From Pseudomonadota bacterium (GTDB lineage: Bacteria; Pseudomonadota; Alphaproteobacteria; Reyranellales; Reyranellaceae), in NCBI GenBank assembly GCA_018242505.1, contig JAFEBU010000043.1, positions 62,001 to 126,000 of the forward strand: 64,000 bases of DNA. Direction: 5' to 3'. Of the stretch, positions 17,678 through 25,970 are shown in pieces. The translations under genes were made by a program, and so were the position numbers. Under the pieces are notes generated by a model. That model ran no database searches. It worked only from the letters and a program-made list of their open reading frames with translations, and was not told the origin of the DNA. Positions within the stretch are counted from its first letter, which is position 1. The number at the start of each line of letters is the position of its first letter.

Positions 17678-18988
17678 ATGGAACCTCTGCCCAACTCTGT
17701 TCTACCTGACGGCATCCGCAGCCGAGTGCTGCCCGACATCAACGGACTCGACATCCACATCCTCGAGGCCGGTCACGAAACGCGCGGCCGCCCCGCGATC
17801 CTCCTGTTGCACGGCTTTCCCGAGCTGGCCTACAGCTGGCGCAAGGTGCTGCCCGCGCTGGCGGCCGCGGGCTATCACGCGATCGCTCCCGACCAGCGCG
17901 GCTATGGCCGCACCACAGGCTGGAATGCCGATTACGATGCGGACATTTCGAGCTTTCGCTTCCTCACACTGATTCGCGACATGGTCGGTGTGCTCTATGC
18001 CCTCGGCCATCGCACGGCAGAGGCGGTCATCGGCCACGATTTCGGTGCCGCCGTTGCCTCGTTCCTCGCGCTGGTGCGACCCGACATCTTCAAACGCATG
18101 GTGCTGATGAGCGCGCCGTATGGCGGTATCCCCCCAGTACCCTTCGACACCGTGGGCAAGCCTGCCGCCCCCAAACCGCCCGATATCCATGCCGCGCTCG
18201 CCGCCCTGCCGCGGCCGCGCAAGCATTACCAGTGGTACCAGTCGACGCGCGAGGCCAACGAGAACCAGTGGCACGCCAAGCAGGGCGTGCACGATTTCCT
18301 GCGCGCCTACTACCACTACAAGAGCGCCGACTGGAAAGGGAACAAGCCGTTCAGGCTCAAGGGCTGGACTGCCGAAGAACTGGCCAAGATGCCGACCTAT
18401 TACATCATGGATCTTGCCGAAGGCATGGCCGAGACGGTGGCGAAGGAAATGCCCTCGCCGGCCGAGATCGCCGCCAACACCTGGCTGCCCGACCACGAAC
18501 TCCGGGTCTATAGCGACGAATTCAAGCGCACCGGCTTCCAGGGCGGCATGAACTGGTACCGCGTGCGCACGGCGGGCCTGGTCGCGCGCGAGTATCAGGC
18601 TTTCGCCGGCCGCACCATCGACGTGCCCTCGGCCTTCATTTCCGGCAAGAGCGACTGGGGCAATTACCAGACTCCAGGCGCCCTCGATCGGATGCAGGAA
18701 AGTGCCTGCACCAACATGAAGGAGGTCCATTTCGTCGAAGGCGCCGGCCATTGGGTGCAGCAGGAAAAGCCGGAAGAGGTGAATCGCCTGTTGCTGCGGT
18801 TCCTCAAGGCAGCTGAGAGATTGACGCTCGGGAGGGGTCGTCGTCTCCCTGGCGTCGCGGCTCGCTGGCATTTCGTTTCAGACTTTCTCGTTGGCCTGCC
18901 GATCGCAGTGGCGATCGGTGCATCGCCTGGATCAATTCGCCCGGCAATCTCGGCGGCTTCCTCGGGCCGTGATGGATCGGCCTCATGA
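17678..18988 (+). CDS. Epoxide hydrolase (alpha/beta hydrolase) with aberrant C-terminal tail
   Basis: 436 aa. Oxyanion motif HGFPELAYSWRKV, DQRGYGRTTGW, nucleophile Asp in GHDFGAAVA (where esterases have Ser) and the His in GAGHWVQQEKPEEV, all in the order of soluble epoxide hydrolases, which hydrate epoxides to diols. ATG at 17678 follows GGAAGGAG at 6 nt. The family normally ends shortly after the FLKAA helix (about residue 385). Here about 50 extra residues continue into the remnant of an MFS transporter gene, and the stop codon lies inside that remnant. The tail is probably a relic of a deletion, and its effect on the enzyme is unknown. Confidence 0.85.
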   Translation: MEPLPNSVLPDGIRSRVLPDINGLDIHILEAGHETRGRPAILLLHGFPELAYSWRKVLPALAAAGYHAIAPDQRGYGRTTGWNADYDADISSFRFLTLIRDMVGVLYALGHRTAEAVIGHDFGAAVASFLALVRPDIFKRMVLMSAPYGGIPPVPFDTVGKPAAPKPPDIHAALAALPRPRKHYQWYQSTREANENQWHAKQGVHDFLRAYYHYKSADWKGNKPFRLKGWTAEELAKMPTYYIMDLAEGMAETVAKEMPSPAEIAANTWLPDHELRVYSDEFKRTGFQGGMNWYRVRTAGLVAREYQAFAGRTIDVPSAFISGKSDWGNYQTPGALDRMQESACTNMKEVHFVEGAGHWVQQEKPEEVNRLLLRFLKAAERLTLGRGRRLPGVAARWHFVSDFLVGLPIAVAIGASPGSIRPAISAASSGRDGSAS

Positions 18989-19095
18989 GGGACGCGACCG
19001 GCAGCCTCCTCGCGCAGGCTCTACGGGCCTGCCCTGCGGACGCTGGTCTTGCCGATCGTCTGCACCCTCTTCCTGCACATCCCCGATGTCACATC
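18870..19095 (+). pseudogene. 3'-terminal remnant of an MFS transporter gene
   Basis: In one frame from 18919 the bases read CIAWINSPGNLGGFLGP, stop (TGA 18970-18972), WIGLMRDATGS. In the +1 frame from 19019 they read LYGPALRTLVLPIVCTLFLH then IPDV. Together these match the last two helices of MFS anion:cation symporters, where a typical end is WINSxGNLGGFxGPYxxGxxxDATGS followed by a final helix and xIP. A nonsense change replaces the expected Tyr, and at least one frameshift separates the two parts; the preceding GLPIAVAIG is read in the hydrolase frame. The rest of the transporter is absent. Confidence 0.6.
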
Positions 19096-19142
19096 GGCAA
19101 CAGGGAGAGAGCCCAAGCTCGCACCGGCACAGCAACGCACCG

Positions 19143-20078
19143 TCAGCTGTTGCTGTCGGCGCGCAGGACCGCGCGGATATCGTCAGGATCGACTGCGATC
19201 TTCACGCCCGCGCGCTCCTGTTGCAGCAGCATGGAAGAGCGCGAGTCGCGAGTCTGCCAGCCGCGGCCCAGCGCCTCGGTCATCTCCTCCAGCGTGAGGT
19301 TGGAGAGCCGCATTGGCACGCCAACCTCACGGCCGAGTTGCGTGGCAAGCGACACGTCCTTGTGGGCGAGCCGAAGTGCGAACCGCGCCGGATCGTAGTT
19401 GTCCGGCAGGAAGTGCTCGGCGAGCGTGTCGAACGTCCGGCGCCGACCATTGGCGCCTTGCCGGACTGCTTTCCAAAGGAGCAGCGGATCGACGCCGGCC
19501 TTCACTCCCATCGTGAAGGCTTCGGCCAGTGCGGTGTTGATGACGTAGCCGGAGAGATTGTGCACCAGCTTGGCGACGCTCGCCGCGCCCACGACGCCCA
19601 TGTAGAAGATCTGGTCGCCCATGGCGTCGAGCACCGGCCGATAGCGCTTGTAGGCTTCCTCATCGCCGCTGACCCACAGGGCCATCTTGCCCGACGCCGC
19701 TCCCGCGGGTCCTCCGCTCACCGGACTGTCGAGCAGATGCGCGCCCTTGTCGCCGAACAGCTTGTGCAGACGGCGGATGACCGTTGGTGAGTTGGTCGAA
19801 AGATCGAACAGCGCCTGGCCGCGCGCCACGCCGTCGATCAGGCCGTTCTTGCCGCAGGCGACGGCCTCGAATTCGGGTGGCCCGGGCAAGGAGGTGAAGA
19901 TGACCTCGCTCGACGCCGCCACGTCGCGGGGGGTCGCTGCCCACTCCGCGCCGGCGGCCAAAAGCTTGGCTGCCGCCTCCCGCCGCGCATCGTGAACCAC
20001 CAGCGCATGGCCGGCCTTCTGCAGATTGGCCGTCATGCCCGAACCCATGAGGCCAAGCCCGATGAATCCCACCCGCAT
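19143..20078 (-). CDS. NAD(P)-dependent oxidoreductase, 3-hydroxyisobutyrate dehydrogenase family
   Basis: 311 aa beta-hydroxyacid dehydrogenase. Rossmann motif GFIGLGLMGSGMTANL at residues 4-19, substrate loop DSPVSGGPAGAASG, and the catalytic Lys in KLVHNLSGY. The family oxidises 3-hydroxyisobutyrate, tartronate semialdehyde or related acids. ATG at 20078 has GGAGGAAACG upstream; the frame runs on far upstream but that part is a shadow of the divergent gene. The valine-pathway methylmalonate-semialdehyde dehydrogenase is encoded separately at 26697, so a role in valine breakdown is possible but not shown by context. Confidence 0.87.
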   Translation of the reverse strand: MRVGFIGLGLMGSGMTANLQKAGHALVVHDARREAAAKLLAAGAEWAATPRDVAASSEVIFTSLPGPPEFEAVACGKNGLIDGVARGQALFDLSTNSPTVIRRLHKLFGDKGAHLLDSPVSGGPAGAASGKMALWVSGDEEAYKRYRPVLDAMGDQIFYMGVVGAASVAKLVHNLSGYVINTALAEAFTMGVKAGVDPLLLWKAVRQGANGRRRTFDTLAEHFLPDNYDPARFALRLAHKDVSLATQLGREVGVPMRLSNLTLEEMTEALGRGWQTRDSRSSMLLQQERAGVKIAVDPDDIRAVLRADSNS

Positions 20079-20096
20079 CGTTTCCTCCGTCTCAAC

Positions 20097-20113
20097 TTCG
20101 ACAGCATGTCGAA
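20097..20113. promoter_or_regulatory. Perfect inverted repeat in divergent promoter region
   Basis: TTCGACA (20097-20103) and TGTCGAA (20107-20113) with a 3-nt centre, 19 bases upstream of the minus-strand ATG at 20078. Good symmetry for an operator shared by the divergent dehydrogenase and amidohydrolase genes. A TATAA-like box at 20196-20200 could be the -10 of the plus-strand gene. Confidence 0.45.
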
Positions 20114-20222
20114 AAATGTCTCTATCCGCACCCCTGCCATGCGGCCGCACTGCAGAAGAAGAACGATCGACGAGAATCGCTGCGTGACGGCGTGATATAA
20201 GGGTCCAAACGGAGGAACAGCC

Positions 20223-21908
20223 ATGTTCGATCTCGTCATCCAGGATGCGGAGATCTTCGACGGCTCGGGCGCTACGCCAGCGCATGGCGATCTCGGCGTG
20301 ACGAACGGCCGGATCGCTGCCATCGGCCCGAAGCTCGGTGCAGCCAGGCAGACGGTAAAGGCCGACGGCCTCGCGCTCGCACCCGGCATCATCGACGGCC
20401 ACACGCACTACGACGCGCAGATCACCTGGGACCCCTTCGTCGATCCCTCGCCCATGCTCGGCGTCACCACGGCGGTGCTGGGCAATTGCGGCTTCACCAT
20501 CGCGCCCTGCAGGCCTGCGGACCGAGACCTCACCATGCGGCATTTGACGCATGTCGAAGGCATGTCGCTCGATGCGTTGCGCGCCGGCATTCGCTGGGGC
20601 TTCGAGAGCTTTCCGCAGTATCTCGATATGCTGCAGCGTCAGGGCGTCGGCCCGAACGTCGCCTGCTTCGCAGGCCACTCCGCGATCCGCACCTTCGTGA
20701 TGGGCGAGGAAGCCACCGAGCGCACGGCGACCGACGCGGAAATCACCCGCATGGCGGCGCTGGTGCGCGAGGCGATGGCGGCGGGCGCCGTGGGCTTCGC
20801 CTCGAGCACGGCCGAGGCGCACAACGGCGAAGGCGGCACGCCCATGCCCTCGCGACTCGCGGACGACAAGGAGTTGCGCGCGCTGGTGCGCGCGATGGCC
20901 GAAGGGGGGACCGGCGTCTACATGCTGACCAAGGGCAGCAAGACATCGATTCCCTATCTCGAGGAGATTGCCGTCGAGGCCAGGCGGCCGGTGGTGATCG
21001 CCGCCCTCTTCCACTCCAACACCAATCCAACCGCTGCATTCGCCTGGCTGGGCCAGGTGAACGAGGCGCGCCGTCGCGGCCATCCGCTGGTCGCACAGAC
21101 CTCGTGCTGCCCGCTCAGCATGGACTTCACGTTCAAGAGCCCGTATCTATTCGAAAGCATGGAGTCGTGGAAGCCGGCGATGGCGGCGCACGGCGTCGAC
21201 GCGCTGAAGACGGTCTATCGCGACCCTGCCTGGCGCGCAGCGGTCAAGAACGAGCTTCTGGAACGGCGCGGCCGGCTGGTTTTCAACAGCGAATGGGACA
21301 AACTCTTCGTCGTCGAGGCGGCGCGGGCCGAGAATCGCACGGCAGAAGGCTCCACGATCGCCGAGCTCGCCCAAAGGGCAAACAAGGATCCATTCGACTG
21401 CATCCTCGATTTCGCGCTCGACGAAAATCTCGGCACGATGTTCGTGGCCCAACTTCTGCACAATGACGACCAGGCCGTCGGCAGGATCCTGGCTGATCCC
21501 GACACGCATATCTCGCTGAGCGACGCGGGTGCACACCTCACCTTCTTCTGCGATGCCGGCTTCGGCCTGCATCTGCTCGGCCATTGGAGCCGCGACCTGG
21601 GGGTACTCGACTTGCCGCAGGCCGTGCATCGCCTGACCGGTCAGCCGGCGAAGCTGTTCGGCATTCAAAACCGCGGCCTCCTGCGCGAGGGCTACGCCGC
21701 CGATCTCATGCTGTTCGACCCGAAAACGGTGGCGCGCGGACCGAAGCGACGCGCCCACGATCTACCGTCTGGCGCGGCACGCCTCACCACGAGCGGAATC
21801 GGCCTGCATGGCGTCTGGGTGAACGGCACGCGCGTCGCCGACGACAAAGGCTTTTGCGCCGATCCCAAGAGCCGACCTGGCGAAGTGCTGCGTGCATTCG
21901 CGGCCTAG
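20223..21908 (+). CDS. N-acyl-D-amino-acid deacylase-type amidohydrolase
   Basis: 561 aa, amidohydrolase family 3. Starts with the D-aminoacylase opening FDLVIQDAEIFDGSG, metal motif GIIDGHTHYDAQITWDP, then LGNCGFTIAPCRP (with the family Cys), GHSAIR, and the C-terminal SDAGAHLTFFCDAGFGLHLL and GLLREGYAADLMLFDP blocks. D-aminoacylases hydrolyse N-acyl-D-amino acids with one tightly bound Zn. AACGGAGGAACAGCC precedes the ATG. The divergent beta-hydroxyacid dehydrogenase may share its regulation. The substrate class is inferred from family only. Confidence 0.87.
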   Translation: MFDLVIQDAEIFDGSGATPAHGDLGVTNGRIAAIGPKLGAARQTVKADGLALAPGIIDGHTHYDAQITWDPFVDPSPMLGVTTAVLGNCGFTIAPCRPADRDLTMRHLTHVEGMSLDALRAGIRWGFESFPQYLDMLQRQGVGPNVACFAGHSAIRTFVMGEEATERTATDAEITRMAALVREAMAAGAVGFASSTAEAHNGEGGTPMPSRLADDKELRALVRAMAEGGTGVYMLTKGSKTSIPYLEEIAVEARRPVVIAALFHSNTNPTAAFAWLGQVNEARRRGHPLVAQTSCCPLSMDFTFKSPYLFESMESWKPAMAAHGVDALKTVYRDPAWRAAVKNELLERRGRLVFNSEWDKLFVVEAARAENRTAEGSTIAELAQRANKDPFDCILDFALDENLGTMFVAQLLHNDDQAVGRILADPDTHISLSDAGAHLTFFCDAGFGLHLLGHWSRDLGVLDLPQAVHRLTGQPAKLFGIQNRGLLREGYAADLMLFDPKTVARGPKRRAHDLPSGAARLTTSGIGLHGVWVNGTRVADDKGFCADPKSRPGEVLRAFAA

Positions 21909-21915
21909 ATGGATC

Positions 21916-23721
21916 CTATGACAACGGCCGCAGCTTGAAGAACGTTGTGCGCTGGCGTTCCTCGGCCTGCAGCTTGCTGCGCACGCGCATCATATCTTTC
22001 CAGCCGATATAGCCGACCAGCTGGCCGGTCTCACGGGAGATGACCGGCAAGTGCGATACGTTCACGGTGGAGAGGCGGTCTGCGAGCGCTTCGAGATACT
22101 CGTCAGGGTGGGCGACGGTGATCTTGGTGCCGACCAGCAGGTCCTGCAGCGTCGTCTGGCGATGCTTGCCGGCGCGTCGCCAGCGCAGAATCGAGGGTGG
22201 ATCGATCACGCCCAGCACCCGGCCCGCCGGATCGAGCACGGGAAAGCTCGGGTGACGGGTCGCGGGGTCGGTCAGGAAACGAGTCGTCTCGTGCAGCGTC
22301 ATGGTCGACGGCACCGTCTCGACGTTCCGGGTCATCACCTCTTTCACGCGCGTCAGCGCAAACGGATCGACACGATATTCACGAGTCAGGTGATGGCCAC
22401 GCCGGGCGATCTTCTCGGTCAGGATTGAGCGGCGCATCAGCAGCACCGTCACCGCATGCGCCACGGCGCAGGCGGTGATGAGCGGCAGCAGCACGTGCGT
22501 ATTGCCGGTGAGTTCGACGGCGAAGAAGGTCGCCGTCAGCGGCGAGCGCATCGTACCGCCCATGGTGGCGGTCATCGCGAGGAGCGCCCAGAAGCCGGTA
22601 TCGCCGCCCGGCAGGAAGCCGCCGATGACCGTACCCATGGCCCCGCCCATGATCAGCAGCGGTGCAAGCACGCCACCCGACGTTCCCGAGCCCAGCGCCA
22701 CCGACCAGATGATCGCCTTGACCACGAGCAGCAGCAGTGCCGCCTTGGAGGGGATATCGCCTCGCAGCATGCCGGCGATGCTGTCATAGCCAACGCCCAG
22801 AGCATTGGGATCGGCGAGACCACCGAGACCGACCACCAGTCCGCCCAGCGTCGGCCACCACATCCAGTGGATCGGCAGCTTCAGAAAGCCGTCTTCGCAG
22901 GCATAGACCAGCCGCGTCAGCAGGCCCGACAGCAGCCCGCCCAGCAGGCCGAATGCCGCCCAGCAGAGAGCGCCCAGCAGCGTGACCTCGACGCTGCCCG
23001 TGAACGGGAAGAGCGGGCTCGTCAATCCGATGAAGCCGCGTTCCACTGCGGCGACCACGGCGGCCATCGCAACGGGGATGAAGCTGCGCGGCGACCATTC
23101 GAACAGAAGCAATTCGACAGCCAGCATGATGGCGGCGATCGGCGTGCCAAACACGGTGGTCATGCCGGCAGCGGCACCCGCTACCAGCAGGGTTTTGCGC
23201 TCGTTGTCGCTCACCGGCAGCATTTGCGCGATCAGCGAGCCGATGGCACCGCCGGTCATGATGATCGGACCCTCGGCGCCGAACGGGCCGCCAGTGCCGA
23301 TGACGATCGCCGAGGAGAGCGGCTTCAAGACGGCCACCTTCGCATCGAGCCGCGAACGGCCAAGCAGGATCGCCTCGATCGCCTCGGGAATGCCGTGGCC
23401 GCGGATCTTTTCGCTGCCGTAGCGCGCCATCAAGCCGACGATCAGCGAGCCCACGACCGGTACAAGCACCGCCCACAGGCCGAGCGGCGAGTGTTCGAGC
23501 CGGAGGTTGGCGAAGCTCGGTTGCCCGAAATAGGCGATATTGGTGACAAGCCGGATGAGCTTCAGCAGGGCGAAGCCTGCGACGACACCGGCTGTTGCCA
23601 CGATGACGGCAATGCCTGAAATCAGGAGCACGCGGGGGTCGGTCGTGAAGTCGCCGAGTCCGGGATGCTGGGCGGGAGGCGCAGGCGGGCCGCCCGCGTG
23701 GTCATCGACAGGAGGGGTCAT
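21916..23721 (-). CDS. CLC chloride channel/transporter with C-terminal CBS pair
   Basis: 601 aa. CLC membrane core at about residues 30-440 and two CBS domains at about 460-585 (VKEVMTRNVETVPSTMTLHETTRFL and LLVGTKITVAHPDEYLEALADRL). Selectivity motifs are GHGIP (108-112, GSGIP in E. coli ClcA), GAEGP (148-152, GREGP in ClcA, gating Glu at 150 retained) and a GGVLAP segment near 350. The His in the first motif is shared by many CBS-bearing bacterial CLCs as far as I recall. The gating Glu suggests a proton-coupled exchanger, not a passive channel. No clear Shine-Dalgarno precedes the ATG. Diverges from a MarR gene. Confidence 0.9.
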   Translation of the reverse strand: MTPPVDDHAGGPPAPPAQHPGLGDFTTDPRVLLISGIAVIVATAGVVAGFALLKLIRLVTNIAYFGQPSFANLRLEHSPLGLWAVLVPVVGSLIVGLMARYGSEKIRGHGIPEAIEAILLGRSRLDAKVAVLKPLSSAIVIGTGGPFGAEGPIIMTGGAIGSLIAQMLPVSDNERKTLLVAGAAAGMTTVFGTPIAAIMLAVELLLFEWSPRSFIPVAMAAVVAAVERGFIGLTSPLFPFTGSVEVTLLGALCWAAFGLLGGLLSGLLTRLVYACEDGFLKLPIHWMWWPTLGGLVVGLGGLADPNALGVGYDSIAGMLRGDIPSKAALLLLVVKAIIWSVALGSGTSGGVLAPLLIMGGAMGTVIGGFLPGGDTGFWALLAMTATMGGTMRSPLTATFFAVELTGNTHVLLPLITACAVAHAVTVLLMRRSILTEKIARRGHHLTREYRVDPFALTRVKEVMTRNVETVPSTMTLHETTRFLTDPATRHPSFPVLDPAGRVLGVIDPPSILRWRRAGKHRQTTLQDLLVGTKITVAHPDEYLEALADRLSTVNVSHLPVISRETGQLVGYIGWKDMMRVRSKLQAEERQRTTFFKLRPLS

Positions 23722-23783
23722 AACGGTGAAAGGCAGAGGCTTTGAAAGCGGAATGGAACGGGTTTGGTCGTGGGGCGCTTTTC

Positions 23784-23798
23784 TATCGGATCACGATA
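23784..23798. promoter_or_regulatory. TATCG-N5-CGATA inverted repeat, candidate MarR operator
   Basis: TATCG at 23784-23788 and CGATA at 23794-23798, in the 105-base gap between the divergent clc-like and marR-like genes, next to the AT-rich GATATAAATAG that could be a -10 box for the marR gene. Confidence 0.4.
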
Positions 23799-23826
23799 TA
23801 AATAGGCAAGTCCAAGGACCCACGCC

Positions 23827-24264
23827 ATGACGCCTATGAAAAAGCCAGCTTTGACGAAGCGCCGCCCCTCCCAGGCCGAATACGAGGCCCTGGCGGAATT
23901 CCGCTATCTGATCCGGCGCTTCCTGGAATTCAGCCAGAATGCGGCCCGCGGCGTGGGGCTTGCTCCCGCCCAGCACCAGGCCTTGCTGGCGATCAAGGGG
24001 CGGCCACGGGGCGCCCACATGACCATCGGAGACCTCTCCGAACGGCTCTGCATCCGTCATCACAGCGCGGTCGAGCTGGTCGACCGGCTGGCTGCAGCCG
24101 GACTGGTGGTCCGGAACACCGACCCGCAGGACCATCGCCGCGTGATCTTGGGCCTCACCCGGTCGGCCGAAGAGCACCTCGCCGAGCTGTCGGCGGCGCA
24201 TCTCGACGAACTTGCACGGCTCAAGCCGTCGCTCAAGAAGGTGCTGGCTGGCAAATCGCCATGA
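23827..24264 (+). CDS. MarR-family transcriptional regulator
   Basis: 145 aa winged helix-turn-helix protein: LAPAQHQALLAIKG, recognition helix region IGDLSERLCIRHHSAVELVDRLAAAGLVVR, wing NTDPQDHRRVILGLT. Starts at ATG 23827 with AAGGA about 9 nt upstream; a second ATG at 23836 is possible. It diverges from the CLC gene, with an inverted repeat between them, so it may control the channel and itself. The basic start MKKPALTKRRP could aid DNA contact. Confidence 0.87.
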   Translation: MTPMKKPALTKRRPSQAEYEALAEFRYLIRRFLEFSQNAARGVGLAPAQHQALLAIKGRPRGAHMTIGDLSERLCIRHHSAVELVDRLAAAGLVVRNTDPQDHRRVILGLTRSAEEHLAELSAAHLDELARLKPSLKKVLAGKSP

Positions 24265-24299
24265 ACCGGTAACGTGGATTCGAATCGACAGACCCACAA

Positions 24300-24320
24300 T
24301 ACTGTACTATTAGTACAGTA
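24300..24320. promoter_or_regulatory. Perfect 21-bp palindrome upstream of the desaturase gene
   Basis: Arms TACTGTACTA (24300-24309) and TAGTACAGTA (24311-24320) around a single central T at 24310, ending 19 bases before the desaturase ATG. Size and symmetry are those of TetR-family operators, and a TetR gene lies at the far end of the desaturase gene. Confidence 0.65.
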
Positions 24321-24339
24321 ATTGGATAGGACGTCGTCG

Positions 24340-25293
24340 ATGACCCAATCCCCCGGATCGAGCCGGACCAGATCCAATCCGGTAACCCACGCTAGGCTGC
24401 GCGCGCTGTCGGCGCTCAGGAACGGACCGGCCCTCATCCGCATCGCCAGCCACCTGGGGGCAATCGGAGTGGTCGGCGCGCTGATCCTGCTCGTCCATCA
24501 CCGTCTCGGCTTGGCCTGGGCCCTTCCACTCATCGTCTGCCAGGGCTTCCTGGTGGCTTTTCTGTTCATGGCCCTGCACGAGACGGTGCACAAGACGGCC
24601 TTCCGCACGCGATGGCTCAACCTCGCCGTCGGCCATCTCTGCGGCGCGGCGATCGGCTTTCCCTACGAGTACTACAGTGTGTTCCATTGGGAGCATCACC
24701 GGCACACCCAGGATCCGGCCCGCGATCCGGAGTTGTTGGTCATGCCGGCGCCCCGATCGCGCATGCATCTCGTGCTGGCTTTCTCCGGCGCGCTGCAGGT
24801 CTACGGCCGCATCAAGCTGATGCTGATCCATGCGATCACCGGCCGGGTGACGGCACCGTGGGTGCCGGCGGACAAGCAAGCGCTGATCGTGCGCGAGGCA
24901 CGGAGCTACCTGCTGGCCTATATCCTGCTCCTGACCGGCTCGGTGCTGCTCCGCACGCCGGCCCTGCTGCTGGTCTGGATCGTGCCGCTGCTCTTCGGCC
25001 AGTTCTTCCTGCGGCCCTATCTCTATGCCGAGCACACCGGCTGTGGACGGTCGCGTGACGCGTTCGAGAACACGCGCACGACCTATGCCAGCGGATTCGT
25101 CAAATGGTTTGCCTGGAACATGCCCTATCATGTCGAGCATCACGCCTATCCGTCGGTGCCGTTCCATGCGTTGCGCGAGTTGAACGGCCTTATCGCCGAT
25201 CGGATCGTCCACGGCGAACAGAGCTACCGTCGCTCGATCGGCGCGGCATGGCGCTGGTTGCACGCCGCCAGCCGGCGTGACCTCGCGGCCTAG
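24340..25293 (+). CDS. Membrane fatty-acid desaturase
   Basis: 317 aa di-iron desaturase. The three histidine boxes are present: HETVH (80-84), HWEHHRH (116-122) and HVEHH (264-268), with hydrophobic helix pairs between them (about 40-76 and 190-228). It would introduce a double bond into an acyl chain in the inner membrane, or hydroxylate a related substrate such as a carotenoid. ATG at 24340 follows GGATAGGA; an upstream TTG at 24322 would overlap the operator edge. The palindrome just upstream suggests repression. It ends 1 nt before the end of the convergent TetR gene. Confidence 0.85.
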   Translation: MTQSPGSSRTRSNPVTHARLRALSALRNGPALIRIASHLGAIGVVGALILLVHHRLGLAWALPLIVCQGFLVAFLFMALHETVHKTAFRTRWLNLAVGHLCGAAIGFPYEYYSVFHWEHHRHTQDPARDPELLVMPAPRSRMHLVLAFSGALQVYGRIKLMLIHAITGRVTAPWVPADKQALIVREARSYLLAYILLLTGSVLLRTPALLLVWIVPLLFGQFFLRPYLYAEHTGCGRSRDAFENTRTTYASGFVKWFAWNMPYHVEHHAYPSVPFHALRELNGLIADRIVHGEQSYRRSIGAAWRWLHAASRRDLAA

Positions 25294-25294
25294 C

Positions 25295-25897
25295 TCAGGC
25301 GAGGATCGCGCTCACCAGGCGCCGCGCATGGGCGGCCGAAAGCGGCCGCAGCCCGAAAGTCGATTGGTAGAACAGCGTGCCGTAGATCTGGTCGTACAGT
25401 TCCTCGGCGGTGCGGCTGTCATCGATCCGGCCGGAACTCTGGCCATTGCGGATGATCCTGACGCCAAGGCTCCGGCGCACATCGAGATAGCGCTCCGCGA
25501 ACAGCCGGCCGGAGCCGGTCCTGGCGATACATTCGGCGATGACGGCGAGCTGGACCTTGCCGAACTCGCCATTCAGGGCCTCGGCATAGGCGGCGGCATG
25601 GGCGCGCAGGAGCGCCACCGGGTCGTCGCCTTCGTCGGAAAGGGGAAGAAGCGATGCCGCCTGGCGCAGGAACGCATCGATCAGCAGGGCTTCACGCGAC
25701 GGCCACCATTTGTAGATCGTCACCTTGGAAACGCCGGCCCGGCGCGCAACGGCATCGATCGTGGTCGCCGCCAGCCCCTTCGCCGCCATCAGGGCATACG
25801 CCCCCTCCAGCACCGCCCGCTCGGTCTCCGCCGAACGAGGCCGGCCGGGACGGCTCGGGACCATGTCTGCATCGGTTGGCACGACCCAAACTGTCAT
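25295..25897 (-). CDS. TetR-family regulator
   Basis: 200 aa. Helix-turn-helix region AVLEGAYALMAAKGLAATTIDAVARRAGVSKVTIYKWWPS (about residues 28-67) followed by a TetR C-terminal domain. The ATG at 25897 gives an 18-residue leader before GRPRSAETERA; the ATG at 25864 is an alternative, and neither has a good RBS. Convergent with the desaturase, whose promoter carries a TetR-sized palindrome; regulation of fatty-acid desaturation is a reasonable inference. Confidence 0.85.
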   Translation of the reverse strand: MTVWVVPTDADMVPSRPGRPRSAETERAVLEGAYALMAAKGLAATTIDAVARRAGVSKVTIYKWWPSREALLIDAFLRQAASLLPLSDEGDDPVALLRAHAAAYAEALNGEFGKVQLAVIAECIARTGSGRLFAERYLDVRRSLGVRIIRNGQSSGRIDDSRTAEELYDQIYGTLFYQSTFGLRPLSAAHARRLVSAILA

Positions 25898-25970
25898 AGG
25901 CCAGGCCGGAATGCGACTCCCAGTCGTCCGAACGCGCTATGCTGACGCTCATTCCGCAGCAGAGGAGCCG

